64,000 nucleotides of DNA from Ovis canadensis (taxonomy: Eukaryota > Chordata > Mammalia > Artiodactyla > Bovidae), in contig NC_091255.1 in the NCBI RefSeq assembly GCF_042477335.2, positions 24,344,501 to 24,408,500 on the forward strand, written 5' to 3'. The first letter of the stretch is position 1, and each line of letters opens with the position of its first letter. Under the pieces are notes generated by a model. It ran no database searches, was not told where the DNA came from, and was given only the letters and a program-made list of their open reading frames with translations. Of this stretch, positions 19,760 to 30,132 are shown in pieces. The translations under genes were made by a program, and so were the position numbers.

Positions 19760-21687
19760 CTCTTCTGATAATAGTCACCTTCCTGGACCCTGGGACCGTC
19801 AGCGCTAACTCTCATCAACCAATGAACCTGACCTGGATGATTCTGAGCACAACTACGGGAGAAGTAATTAACTCTACCTCGGCCATTCATCCCCAAAACA
19901 CCTAGTGGCTGGACTTGGAGTTCGACCTCTGTCTTTTGGCCACGGGAGCATGGGACATCGGCGACTGGGAGGTAAAGATACCTGGCAAGCCTGAATGTGG
20001 GGCTGGCATTAATAGGTGTAATACTCGACCCCCCACTAACTCAGGGCCTGGGTGCAGCCACTTCATCCAATGGACAAGCTTGTGGAAAACACCCTTCTAT
20101 GTGTGCCCCGGAGGAAGACGGGACCAGGCGACCGTCAATAAATGCGGGGGTGCTAATGAGTTTTATTGCACCAATTGGGGATGTGAGTCAATGGGGACAG
20201 TCCATTGGGAGCCCCCTATTTGTGGGGACTTGATTACCTTGGGTCGCCTTCCGGGGCCCGCTGGGCTAACTGGGGGACATAGAAGGGGGTCCCTCATAAC
20301 TGGGCCTTGTATGAATTTTCTTTGCAACCTGGTAAGGCTCAAATTCTCAACTGAAGGGAAGAGGTTCCCCGGTTGGGAAGCCGGACAATCCTGGGGCCTT
20401 TGGTTATATCAGTCAGGATATAACAGTGGATTGCTATTCACTGTCAGGTTAAAAGTAGGACCCATACAGATCGGTCCAACTCGGGGCATAGGGCCCAATT
20501 CAGTTCTAGTGCCACGAGAGGCTACCCACGCTCCCATTCAGCCTGCACACACCCCCGCCCGAGTACCCACCCAAACGCCTCCTGGGCCCTACATTACTAA
20601 TACAAGCAACTCCCCTCCAGTTAGCCGTATGGGACCTAGCATTAAAGATGAGCAGGACCCATTATTTAATATGATAATCAGCTCCTATCGGGTTCTAAAT
20701 TCCATACGCCTGGATCTGACTAGCAGTTGCTGGTTATGTTATGACATCAAACCCCCTTATTATGAAGGTATAGCTGTCCCAGAAAGTTACAGTCCAACCA
20801 AAAACCACGCAGCTTGCCGATGGCAGCAGAAAGGAAACACCAGATTAACCCTCCAACAAGTAACCGGGCGGGGCCTTTGCATAGGAAATGTCCCCCAAAC
20901 CTATCAACATCTCTGCAAGTCTATAAATTCTACAGTGACAAACAAGTACCAGGTGCCTCCCCAGGACAATTGGTGGGCCTGCTCCACAGGCTTAGCCCCT
21001 TGTGTTCACAGGCAGGTGTTAAATAATTCCAAAGATTTCTGTGCATTGGTACTATTAGTCCCCCGACTGTTCTATCACTCCAATAATAAAATCCTCCCAA
21101 AACTAGAAGCTTCACACCGATCTAAGAGAGAGCCAGTCTCAGCCTTAACCCTCACAGTCCTACTGGGGTCAGGGGCAGCCGGGGCCGGAACTAGGATATC
21201 CTTTTTAAAAATGCAGAATCAACACTATTCTAGCCTAAGAGCAGCCATTGATCCTGATATCAAAAGATTAGAAAGCTCAATCAGCCACCTTGAGAAGTCC
21301 CTTACTTCACTATCAGAAGTGGTTTTGCAGAACAGGAGGGGCCTAGATTTGATCTTCCTGCAACAAGGCAGATTATGTGCGGCCTTAGGAGAGGAATGTT
21401 GCTTCTATGCAGACCACACTGGGGTGGTGAGAAAGTCTATGGCAAAAGTGAGAGAAGGATTAGCACTGCCCAAGAGAGAGCGAGAAGCCCAGCGGGGATG
21501 GTTCGAGTCCTGGTTCCATCAATCTCCTTGGCTAACAACACTAATTTCTACCTTGCTCGGACCGCTCATTATACTCCTACTCATTCTTACCTTCAGCCCA
21601 TGTATTTCAAACAGATTAATAACCTTTGTAAGAGAACGTGTCAGTACAGTTCAGGTAATGGTATTAAGACAACAATACAGGCAGTGA
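19681..21687 (+). pseudogene. env: envelope gene, one stop near the N-terminus
   Basis: Env is the surface/transmembrane glycoprotein that mediates receptor binding and fusion. The ATG at 19681 opens 74 codons with a hydrophobic signal-peptide core (INLTLLIIVTFL) and two N-glycosylation sites. TAG at 19903 then interrupts the frame. The same frame is open for 590 codons from an ATG at 19915 to the stop at 21685. Landmarks, numbered from 19915: proline-rich hinge about 200-240; CWLC at 272-275 (20728-20739); RSKR furin-type site at 402-405 (21118-21129); hydrophobic fusion-peptide region 408-425; immunosuppressive-domain-like segment 471-487; CX6CC at 488-496 (21376-21402); membrane span about 539-563; short cytoplasmic tail. 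CWLC with CX6CC indicates a covalently linked gamma-type Env. The 19915 frame lacks a signal peptide, so secretion from it is doubtful. It is far less damaged than gag and pol. Confidence 0.93.
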
Positions 21688-21715
21688 ATGGAGAGGAGGA
21701 TTCCTCTCCATGATC

Positions 21716-21732
21716 AAAGGGCAAGGGGAAAA
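21716..21732 (+). other. polypurine tract
   Basis: AAAGGGCAAGGGGAAAA, purine-rich with a single C, directly abutting the 3' LTR. It primes plus-strand DNA synthesis in retroviruses. Confidence 0.85.
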
Positions 21733-22172
21733 TGTTGAGGCCTGATAGAGGCCATGACTAAAATAGGCTGGAGCAGGCATCCCGGAAACAGCTGAGACAC
21801 TGCCCGGGCGGAATCAAAATTAATTACCCACGACGGGAGGACTCAGCCTGTCAGCATGCTCCCCGTAGCCTGGTCTGTGCCGTTCGGGACGAGGATAGAT
21901 ATCTCCTAAGAAAGCCCGTGCGTGTGAAAATCTAGCCAATTAGTAGATGCAAAGAAACCCTTGTAACCAATCCAACCTTGCCAATTCCCTGTCTTTGTCT
22001 TAAACCTATAAATACTACTGTAATCCAGGGCTTGGGGCTCTGAGTCTATTCCACTGTGTTGGATGTGGCCAGGGCTCTGGCTCGAGCTAGAAATAAATTC
22101 CCTTTTTTGCGTTTGCATTGCCGTGGATGTCTTATTCTCTCAGTTCTGGGGATCGGGACCTTGGGCATAACA
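21733..22172 (+). repeat. 3' LTR
   Basis: TG...CA ended, 440 bp, partner of the 5' LTR. TATAAATA is at 22007-22014 and AATAAA at 22092-22097. The differences from the 5' LTR are mostly single substitutions spread along the length, as expected from independent decay after integration. Confidence 0.97.
22092..22097 (+). terminator. polyadenylation signal in 3' LTR
   Basis: AATAAA followed by a T-run and TGCGTTTGC. It would end proviral transcripts. Confidence 0.8.
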
Positions 22173-22177
22173 AGCAC
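22173..22177. repeat. target-site duplication, right copy
   Basis: AGCAC directly after the 3' LTR, matching 12556-12560. Confidence 0.85.
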
Positions 22178-22949
22178 AGCCAAGCACCAAAATAATCTCT
22201 GCCTCTCCTAACCAAGATGTCCTTACCTGATTCAGCTCAACAGGACAGGTTTCTTCTTCCTTTCACCTGTGATCTCTTCAAGAGATGGCCCAGTTCCACA
22301 GCGGGAAGGCTCCTTGTAAGGATCCTCTGCGAATCCGTGACCGGTTCTTGCACTTGTCAAAGCCTCACTTAGAGCCACCGTCACCATTACCACATCACCA
22401 GCGCCCCTCTCTTCTGTCCCTGTTGCAAAGGTCTCTTCTCTAAACAACTGACTCCACCCTGGATTCCAACCTTCCAGCCTCTGAACGCTAAACAGCGTAG
22501 ATCTGTGTATTTGGCAGGTTTCCCTGCATTCTCATGAGGTACAAAGGTTGCTTTGTCATTGACCTCATTTCCGAACTCCGCTCATGATGGCCTGACACCT
22601 GCTATTTCTCTCCCACATATACACTCCCTTCTCCTCCTGCAGTGGTTCCATGCCCATCACAGCATTTGGCCAGCCTCACAGGATGCTTGCTGCCTGCCAG
22701 CTGTTATACCATAGGCGGTTGCTCCTTCAGACAGGATTCTGCCTGCTTCTGATGAAATCCCTTTAGGGCTTGGCCCAATCAGATTCACAAACTAAATCTG
22801 TAGTTTGCATCGCCAGGCACACCCAAAGGGCTGGAGGGAAAATTTCCACGTCCTTTAGATGTACTTCCTCCCCACCCTACCCCTAAGCCTTCAGGTGTAC
22901 CTGGACTTCAGGTGTGGCAGGAAGGGGTCCATCTCCTCCATTTCAAGGA
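22178..22949. other. provirus 3' flank, no gene seen
   Basis: Unique-looking, C/T-rich sequence with no open frame of note and no repeat I can name. Confidence 0.4.
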
Positions 22950-23167
22950 AAATGCTCAGTTGCTTCAATTGTGTCTGACTCTCTGGGGCCCCACAGACTG
23001 TAGCTCGCCAGGGTCCTGTGTCCATCGGAGCATCCTGGCTAGAATAGTGGAGTGGGTTACCGTTTCCTCCTCCAGAGGATCTTCCCCACTCTGGGATTGA
23101 ACCTGGGTCTCCTGTGGCTCCTGCCTTGGCAGGCAGGTTCTTTACCTCTGAGCCACCTGGGAAACCC
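22950..23167 (-). mobile_element. Bov-tA SINE
   Basis: Reverse order: CAATTGTGTCTGACTCTCTG, AGTGGAGTGGGTTACC, GGGATTGAACCTGGG, ending CTGAGCCACCTGGGAAACCC. Confidence 0.88.
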
Positions 23168-23918
23168 ACCCTTTCAGGGGACATGCTTAGTCTTGGTAAT
23201 GTTGGTGTTATTTCTCTGATGGAGCCTGTCTCCCTGGCTTCCATGGGGCTGGAAAAATAGTCTCCACCAAGTACCCATTACTAAAGGCTCCAGCCACAAT
23301 CCAGGCATGAGACCCTCCATACTTCTCCAGTTCTGGGTCTGTATCTCTGTTTCGTGTCTCTCAGTCTGTTGATACTCTGAGCTAGGAGCGCCTGCAGGCA
23401 CACCCCTGGGTTGTACTCCTCCTGGGAGCACCACTGAGTCTTCCCCAGTTGAAGCCAGTGTCGAGGCTGGACCAGCCATTGTGACTCTTACTGTGCACCT
23501 TGGCCGCAACCATCAGGGAGCCTTGAAGAGACAAGGTTTGCTATTCACGGTCCTGGAGGGTGCACGGCACTGCAGTGGCTACACACCAAGGCCCCAGAGA
23601 GCGAGCTCAGACTTGGGGTTCTGCCTCTATCCGGGTGAGGGTGAGGTGCCTGGGATTCCATGGGTTCACTCTTTTTGGGTAAACTTAAAACGCAAAAGAA
23701 ATACATGAAGCAGGGAAGGGAAAATTGGGGTCACTCAAGTGGCCAGTGAGCTAGGTTACCCGGAGCTTTCTGAAAGGGGAACTCCACGGGTGGAGTGGCC
23801 TGACCCTTTATCTGATTTTGTAGCCCGCAACGTGCTTGTCAGAGATGGGTGTCTTTGAAGTGGATGCCTCGGCAATCAAAAGTTTGATGTCAGCCTCTGC
23901 CATTACAACCCAAAGCTG
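23168..23918. other. non-coding stretch, no gene seen
   Basis: Overlapping open frames of 75-111 codons on both strands without motifs. No named repeat. Confidence 0.4.
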
Positions 23919-24050
23919 GGAATTCCCTGGTGGTCCTGCGGTTGGGACTCGATGCTTTTGATGCCTTCACCACTGTGGCTTGGGTTCAGTCTCTGGTTGG
24001 GGAACCAACATCCCACAAGCCAAGTGGCATGGCGAAACAAGCAAGCAATC
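23919..24050 (+). mobile_element. CHR-2-type SINE fragment
   Basis: GGGAATTCCCTGGTGGTCC head, GGTTCAGTCTCTGGTTGGGG, ending in CAAGCAATCAAAAGC. Confidence 0.75.
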
Positions 24051-24239
24051 AAAAGCAATCATAAGCTAACTTACGTGACAATTCCCAACTCTTTGTTTAG
24101 AGGCATTGGGTGTCCTGAATACTCAGGCATCTTCCTGAGCAAAGTCCTAAATACTTTTCTCCACACTCCACCTTGCCGGATATGCCAGATGAGGTGATTG
24201 TCTCAGACTTAGTCAGTCTGGATTTTTCTAGGTCATCGG

Positions 24240-24630
24240 TATAACAGTGACATAGCATAGGGGTTAGAAAGTGAGCTCGGGGGGTGGGCTGTGCGGGTTC
24301 AAATCTGAGCTCTGTTCATTTCTGTTTGTATGTTTTTAATTTTTGCTTGTTTGTTTAAGCTATGGAGCACTTCGCCAGTTTGCATGTCATCCTTGCGCAG
24401 GGGCCATGCTCATCTTCTCCGTATTGTTTCGATTTTAGCACGTGTGTTGCTGAAGCGAGGACCAAGCTCTGCTGGTTTTAAGCCAGGTCACCTTGGGGGG
24501 AGATTCCTCAACCTTGCTTTAGTCATCTGTGGAACAGAGAGGCTAATGATACAAATCTCTCAGGGCTCTTGGGAGGATGACATGTCATAATATATGCTAA
24601 GTGCTTAGCGCCTGCCACAGAGGAAATGTT
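24240..24630 (+). mobile_element. MIR, split by a U6 retrocopy
   Basis: Left part 24240-24314: GGGGTTAGAAAGTGAGC, GGGTTCAAATCTGAGCTCTG. Right part 24465-24630: GGTCACCTTG, TTAGTCATCTGTGGAACAG, GCTAAGTGCTTAGCGCC. The halves join at the duplicated AGCTCTG that flanks the U6 insertion. Confidence 0.75.
24357..24462 (-). pseudogene. U6 snRNA retropseudogene
   Basis: The reverse complement of 24360-24462 follows U6 snRNA throughout. The core GCATGGCCCCTGCGCAAGGA is perfect, and the 5' end begins close to the mature U6 start. I count roughly 15 differences in about 103 bases. An A-rich tail (T-rich on the plus strand, 24315-24356) follows the 3' end. AGCTCTG at 24308-24314 and 24465-24471 is the target duplication. 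It is a dead L1-mobilised copy, not a functional splicing RNA gene. Confidence 0.92.
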
Positions 24631-24639
24631 CAAAGTTCC

Positions 24640-25215
24640 CTCTGCGTGCCCCTGCAGGCCCTTCGATTTCACTCTCATTCTTTCTGCAGCTTAACAGGCT
24701 GCCTCATGTTAATCTTCTTTAAGAGCTGTCTTTATCTTGCCACTCCTTTCCTGCCCACCTACCCTAGCCCTGAGCCTTCATAAGACATCAGTGCATAAAG
24801 CACACTTCGAGGCTCTCCTCTGGGTCCTCAGAAACCTCCACAATCTGTCCCCAACCCACTCTTCCAGCTTTATTCCCTTTCATTCCCTTCCAGGACCTTT
24901 CAACCAGTCTAGCCGACCTCCCTATTCCCATTAAGGCTCCCCACTCAGCGCAAGACCACATGCTGACCTCTTCCCCACTTCAAGTCTTACTCACCCTTGA
25001 AGGCTCAAGTGGAAGACTCTCCTCCTCCAGGAAGTCTTCCCTGACTAGACAAAAGTTTGGTGCCATTCACATGCTAATTAGTCACCCACAGAATTATCTC
25101 GCTATAGTTTTGTTTTTGCCTGCTTTTGCATATGATCTTCCCCACAAGATGAGAACTCTTTGCAGGCAGGCACTGTGTTTCCATAGTTTGTGTTTGGCAT
25201 TTACCAGCATGAAAG
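24640..25215 (+). mobile_element. L2 LINE 3' fragment
   Basis: Characteristic L2 3' phrasing, diverged: CCTCCAGGAAGTCTTCCCTG, then ATGAGAACTCTTTGCAGGCA, CACTGTGTTTCC and a GGCATTTACCAGCA end. Confidence 0.65.
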
Positions 25216-25248
25216 GAAAATCAAAAGAGAGTCAGTATTGCCAAGTGA

Positions 25249-25460
25249 GGGCTTCCCAGGTGGCTCAGTGGTAAAGAATCACTTGCCGTCACAGGAGATG
25301 TGGGTTTGATCCCTGGCCTGAGAATATTCCCTGCAGAAGGGAATGGCAACCCACAGCAGTATTCTTGCCTGGAAAAACCCATGGACCAAGGAACCCAGTG
25401 GGCTACAGTTTGTGGTGTCACAAAGAGCAGGATACGACTTAGCAACTAAACAACAACAAT
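25249..25460 (+). mobile_element. Bov-tA SINE
   Basis: GGGCTTCCCAGGTGGCTCAG, GGGTTTGATCCCTGG, CAGTATTCTTGCCTGG, GGATACGACTTAGCAAC and a short ACAACAACAA tail. Confidence 0.9.
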
Positions 25461-25509
25461 ATTGCTAAGTGAGCTCCCCAAAGTGGAGCTGGACAGGAGG
25501 CCTTTAAGA

Positions 25510-25765
25510 AAGTGTGACCTTCCAGGGGGAAAGAGATGGTGGAGGGATAAACTGGGAGATCGGGGTTGACAAATACACACCATCTATAAAACATAACTAA
25601 TAAAGACCTACTGTATAGCGCAGGGAACACTACTCAGTACTCTACAATGACCTATATGGGAAAACAATCTAAAAAAGAGTGGATATATGTATGACTGATT
25701 CACTTTGCTGCATACCTGAAACTAATGCAACGTTGTAAATAAGTATACGCCAATAAAAAAGAAGT
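25510..25765 (+). mobile_element. L1 3' end
   Basis: Forward L1 3' UTR: GGGATAAACTGGGAGATC, CCTACTGTATAGCGCAGGG, CTGATTCACTTTGCTGC, ending CCAATAAAAAAGAAG. It serves as the forward reference for the reverse fragments in this window. Confidence 0.85.
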
Positions 25766-26014
25766 AATGTGACATGCATATTTCAGCTTGGATGGAATCT
25801 GACCTTTTGACCTGATGAAGTCATCCAGAACACCTGTCAGAGATTCAAGATGCTTTTTGAACTCCTTATGCTGAAACAACCTATGATTTCTTAAGAAAAA
25901 GTATTTCCTGAGTCACTTGGGAGTCTATGATGATTCCACCAGGAAACTTTTAATAACCTCATGGCAACTTTTACGTCTCCTGCATTGCAATTCTTAGGAC
26001 TCCAAATAAACTCT

Positions 26015-26157
26015 CTCTCTTTTTTCTTTATTTTTAAAAGATTTTGGTTGTGCTGTGAGGCATGTGGGATCTTACTTTCCCAACCAGGTTCAAATGCATG
26101 TTCCCTGCAAAGTCCCCTGGTCAGAGTCTTAACCCCTGGACTGCCAGGGAAGTCCCA
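26015..26157 (-). mobile_element. CHR-2-type SINE fragment
   Basis: T-rich left end, GGCATGTGGGATCTTAC, ending GACTGCCAGGGAAGTCCC. Confidence 0.8.
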
Positions 26158-26199
26158 TAAACTCTTTTCTTATTTGCAGTCTTCTGCATTACTTTTTTG

Positions 26200-26357
26200 G
26201 TGGATGGTAAGGGCGGGAAGGTCCCCTGGAGGAGGGCATGGTGACACATTCCAGTATTCTTGCTTGGAGAACCCCCATGGAAAGAGGATCCTGGCGGGCT
26301 ACAGTCCATGGGGTTGCAAAGGGTCAGACGTGACTGAGCGACTGAGCACAGCACAGT
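26200..26357 (+). mobile_element. Bov-tA SINE, 5' truncated
   Basis: Begins near AAGGTCCCCTGGAGGAGG; CCAGTATTCTTGCTTGG; ends GACTGAGCGACTGAGC. Confidence 0.85.
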
Positions 26358-26360
26358 GCA

Positions 26361-26583
26361 AGGGCTTCCCACACGGCTCTGGTGGTAAACCCGCACCAGT
26401 GCAGGAGACAGAAGACATGCGAGCTTGATCCCCGGGTTGGGAAGATCCCCTGCAGGAGGGCATGGCAGCTCACTCCAAGATTCTTGCCTGGAAAATCCCA
26501 TGGACAGAGCAGCCTGGTGGGCTACAGTCCATGGGGTCGCAAAGAGTCAGATCCGATTGAAGTGACTTAGTACACACACACAA
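26361..26583 (+). mobile_element. Bov-tA SINE
   Basis: Head GGGCTTCCCACACGGC, GAGCTTGATCCCCGGG, GGGGTCGCAAAGAGTCAG, ending in a (CA)n tail. It lies four bases from the preceding copy. Confidence 0.88.
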
Positions 26584-26799
26584 GTTACTCATTAAAGGCG
26601 GGCTGGCTAAACAGACAGTCATAGGTCTTAGAAGAATTCTAAGAACTGGGGACCCCTTGAATGCCACTGGGCCCCCCCAGGGGATGCAGTGGACGAAGAA
26701 GCCATCCAATTCTTCACCACTCCTGGGAGAAATGGACTGAGACTCTCACTACAGCGAGGAGCCTCCTCCACTCCCCACAGAGCTTGTTAAAGCGGTCAT

Positions 26800-27050
26800 T
26801 TAGCGCACAGTTCAGTAGCCAAGGATCTGGGGTCCAGATCCAAACGCAGGGTTCCCAGTGCCAGCTCCAGCCTTTACCAAGGGTGTGACCTTTGAAAGTG
26901 TGTCAATTTCTCAGCACCTCTGTTTCACTACCTAGCTTTAAAATGGGAATAAAAACCGTCCCTACCTCACTCACGTGTGAATATAGATGAGTTAATGCAT
27001 GTAATGTGGTTACCATGCTGCTCCAATGAGCACTCAGTAAATAGGAGCTT
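26800..27050 (+). mobile_element. MIR
   Basis: CCAGTGCCAGCTCCAGCC, GGTGTGACCTTTG, CAGCACCTCTGTTTCAC, AAAATGGGAATAAAAACCG, GAGCACTCAGTAAATAGG: full MIR order. Confidence 0.7.
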
Positions 27051-27117
27051 TTCCTGCAGGATCCTACACTGAGCATTTTGGCCTACAGATATGGACAGTG
27101 TTCTATGTAAAGAAAGG

Positions 27118-27321
27118 CTCCGCTCGTAACTCAGTGGGCAAAGACTCTGTCTGCCATGCAGGAGACACAGGTTCGATTTCTGGGTCAGGAAGATCCCCTG
27201 GAGAAGGAAATGACAACCCACCCCAGCATCCTTGCCAGGAGAATCCCATGGAGGATGCCTGGCGGGCTACAGTCCATGGGGTAGCAAGAGTCAGACACGA
27301 CTTAGCAACTAAACCACCACC
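27118..27321 (+). mobile_element. Bov-tA SINE
   Basis: CTCCGCTCGTAACTCAGTGG, CAGGTTCGATTTCTGGGTC, GAAGATCCCCTGGAGAAGG, CAGACACGACTTAGCAAC. Confidence 0.88.
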
Positions 27322-27742
27322 AGGTGGAAAGAAAGGCCAAGCTCAAGCCCCATCTTCAGCACTTCCAGCTCAGTACTTAGGAACATATTCTCCCTGCCTG
27401 AGCTTCTGTTTGATTATCTTTCAAATAAAATAATAATTCCCATGATATACAGTTGAAGTAGTTATGAAATATTGCTTATTAAAGGTAGAGAACACCACCT
27501 GGCATAAATGGGGCTCATGGGTGTGTTTCCTTCATCTTTCATTTAAGTGTCCCCCTTCTGTATGACAGATTGACTGGGCAGAGATAATGGCAATTGGAGG
27601 GAAGAAATAAAGAGGGAACACGCAGGACACAGAGGGTCCAGGAAATTCAGCCTCGTGTCTTGAGAGGTTGGTGGGAGCCTGCTGCCATCTGCTGGATTGA
27701 GCAGGGATGGCATCCAAGTGCTCTCGAATGCCACCTTGCGTT
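27322..27742. other. non-coding stretch, no gene seen
   Basis: Unique sequence up to the target site of the retrocopy that follows. Minus-strand frames of 63-81 codons have no recognisable product. Confidence 0.4.
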
Positions 27743-28729
27743 AAAAGAGGTGACGACATAGAACAGAATGTTGCCATTAAATATTATTAAGCCTTATTAA
27801 AATCACTTTAGTTTGTTTGAAGAACAAAATATGCTACCAGAGTATATGTTTGTACTATCATTTAACTGGAAAGCTAACGCAATCTTAAAAAATCAGGTTC
27901 AATTTGTAGTAGTCTTGGGAAAAAATAGTTTATGGAGATTCTGTTAGAGGAACAGAAACCATAGTATCCTAAGTTTTCTAAACTTTATTTTGAACCATCA
28001 CTTCAATTAGTTAAAACTTACAGGGTAAAAATAACGACACACAAAAATGATCTTAGAAAGGCATATTCAGAATTCCTGATGCAGAAAATGTGATTATTTT
28101 TTTGTTTAATGACTGGAAATCTTTATTCCTTCAGAAAATAGTAACATTATTTATCGAATGTCACCACCTGTTTGGTGATTTACTAGATAACCACTCAAGG
28201 TATTTTATTAAGTAAGCACTCAAGTTATTTTTACTTAACAAAAGTAAAAAGAATCTAGTCTTTTGACCACGTTGATTTTGAACGGTGGCATCTTTACCAA
28301 GTACAGTGAACGTCTGTTATAGGGAGAACAGTTTGGGAGACAATAAAGGTTTTGATTATAAGTCATCTATATGATTAAAAAACATTGCAAACACTGCATG
28401 GCGTTACTTATATAAAATCAAAAAGAAAACACTCTTGTCAAGCTCCAAAATTTGTATATACTTTTAGGTCATAAGAGTTAATAGTTTTATTTATAACTTT
28501 GCCGATTATGTTATTTATGTATGAAACAAGGCAGGAAAATATATTGAGAAGGAGTTCTGTTTACAGAGGACTTTAATGTATTACATTTCTTAAATGTAAA
28601 CATGTATTTTCAATGCATACTTGAGTAATACTTAAGGAAACCAAACAAAGTAATAATACAGTTGCATTGTTGTGCATGTTGTCAGTGTCAGAAATAAAAC
28701 CATTTTGGTGCAAAAAAAAAAAAGAGGTG
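27743..28729 (+). pseudogene. 3'-UTR-like processed retrocopy of an unidentified transcript
   Basis: An AT-rich body (27753-28711) ends with AATAAA at 28693-28698, 13 bases later a run of 12 A (28712-28723), and is flanked by the direct repeat AAAAGAGGTG (27743-27752 and 28720-28729). The left repeat follows TT, giving TT/AAAA, the L1 endonuclease preference. These are the hallmarks of an L1-mobilised mRNA 3' end, 5'-truncated. Only the first few codons could be coding; the rest has stops in all frames and looks like a 3' UTR. I do not recognise the parent gene. Confidence 0.75.
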
Positions 28730-28904
28730 CCAGCACAGACGGTGCCTGCCTCTGGACTCTGTTTCGTGGGTATATTTGACTATACCAGTGTCTCACCGTC
28801 TTGATTGTTGTAGTTTTACACTAAATCCTGGAATCAGGTACTGAAAGTATCTACCTTTCAATTATTTTGACTGTTATAGACGCTTTGCCTTTTCAAAGAA
28901 ATCA

Positions 28905-30107
28905 CATCAGTTCAGTCGCTCAGTCGTGTCCGACTCTTTGCAACCTCATGAATCGCAGCTTGCCAGGCCTCCCTGTCCATCACCAACTCCCGGAGTTCAC
29001 CCAAACTCTTGTCTATCGAGTCGGTGATGCCATCCAGCCATCTCATCCTCTGTCGTCCCCTCCTCCTCCTGCCCCCAATCCCTCCCAGCATCAGAGTCTT
29101 TTCCAATCAGTCAACTCTTCGCACGAGGTGGCCAAAGTACTGGAGTTTCAGCTTCAGCATCAGTCCTTCCAAAGAAATCCCAGGGCTGATCTCCTTCAGA
29201 ATCGACTGGTTGGATCTCCTTGCAGCCCAAGGGACTCTCAAAGAGTCTTCTCCAACACCACAGTTCAAAAGCATCAATTCTTTGGCGCTCAGCCTTCTTC
29301 ACAGTCCAACTCTCACATCCATACATGACCACCACCAGAAAAACTATAGCCTTGAGTAGATGGACTTTGGTGGCAAAGTAATGTCTCTGCTTTTGAATAT
29401 GCTATCTAGGTTGGTCATAACTTTCCTTCCAAGGAGTAAGTGTCTCTTAATTTCATGGCTGCAATCACCATCTGCAGTGATTTTGGAGCCCCCCAAAATA
29501 AAGTCTGACACTGTTTCCCCATCTATTTCCCGTGAAGTGATGGGACCAGATGCCATGATCTTCATTTTATGAATGTTGAGCTTTAAGTCAACTTTTTCGC
29601 TCTCCTCTTTCACTTTCATCAAGAGGCTTTTTAGTCCCTATTCACTTTCTGCCATAAAGGTGTCATCTGCATACCTGAGGTTACTGATATTTCTCCTGGA
29701 AATCTTGATTCCAGCTTGTGCTTCTTCCAGCCCAGCATTTCTCGTGATGTACTCTTCATATAGGTTAAATAAGCAGGGTTACAATATACAGGCTTGACAT
29801 ACTCCTTTCCCTGTTTGGAACCAGTCTGTTATTCCATGTCCAGTTCTAACTGTTGCTTCCTGACCTGCATATAGGTTTCTCAAGAGGCAGGTCAGGTGGT
29901 CTGGTACTCCCATCTCTTGAAGAATTTTCCACAGTTTATTGTGATCTACACAGTCAAAGGCTTTGGCATAGTCAATAAAGCAGAAATAGATGTTTTTCTG
30001 GAACTCTCTTGCTTTTACGACGATCCAGTGGATGTTGGCAATTTGATCTCTGGTTCCTCTGCCTTTTCTAAAACCAGCTTGAACATCTGGAAGTTCACAC
30101 ATACACA
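28905..30107 (-). mobile_element. BovB (RTE) LINE, 3' 1.2 kb
   Basis: Reverse strand. Encodes the BovB reverse transcriptase from ELPDVQAGFRKGRGTRDQ through FIDYAKAFDCVDHNKLW to the C-terminus RRLFESPLGCKE. The YADD codons are intact (reverse of 29668-29685). It is 5' truncated, with no endonuclease domain, and its frame is broken into several pieces. The 3' end begins at the repeated TTCAGTCGCTCAGTCG. Confidence 0.93.
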
Positions 30108-30132
30108 TACATCAATTTCTATTTTTTTAAAA

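Larger units (their letters stand above)
12561..22172 (+). mobile_element. class I (gammaretrovirus-like) endogenous provirus
   Basis: A complete provirus in the order LTR, tRNA-Pro-type primer site, leader, gag, pro-pol, env, polypurine tract, LTR. A gag-pol stop in the same frame, Gag starting MGQ, a PPPY late motif, one CCHC finger, a CWLC motif in the surface protein and CX6CC in the transmembrane protein all mark a gammaretrovirus-type element. It is bounded by the 5-bp repeat AGCAC. Total 9.6 kb, of which 1.1 kb is a later L1 insertion in pol. Gag and pol are broken at about a dozen places; env at one. The LTRs differ by about 25 substitutions and one indel over 439 bp (about 5.7%). That suggests roughly 10-15 million years if a ruminant neutral rate near 2-2.5e-9 per site per year is assumed. 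No replication-competent product is encoded. Confidence 0.97.

Noticed and set aside
19915..21687. Calling env a functional captured gene
   Set aside because: The open frame lacks its signal peptide because of the TAG at 19903, and expression or selection cannot be judged from one sequence.
24357..24462. Functional U6 snRNA gene
   Set aside because: About 15 mismatches, an A-rich tail and a target duplication show a retrocopy.
28912..30108. Plus-strand frames up to 153 codons
   Set aside because: Antisense shadows of the BovB reverse transcriptase encoded on the minus strand.
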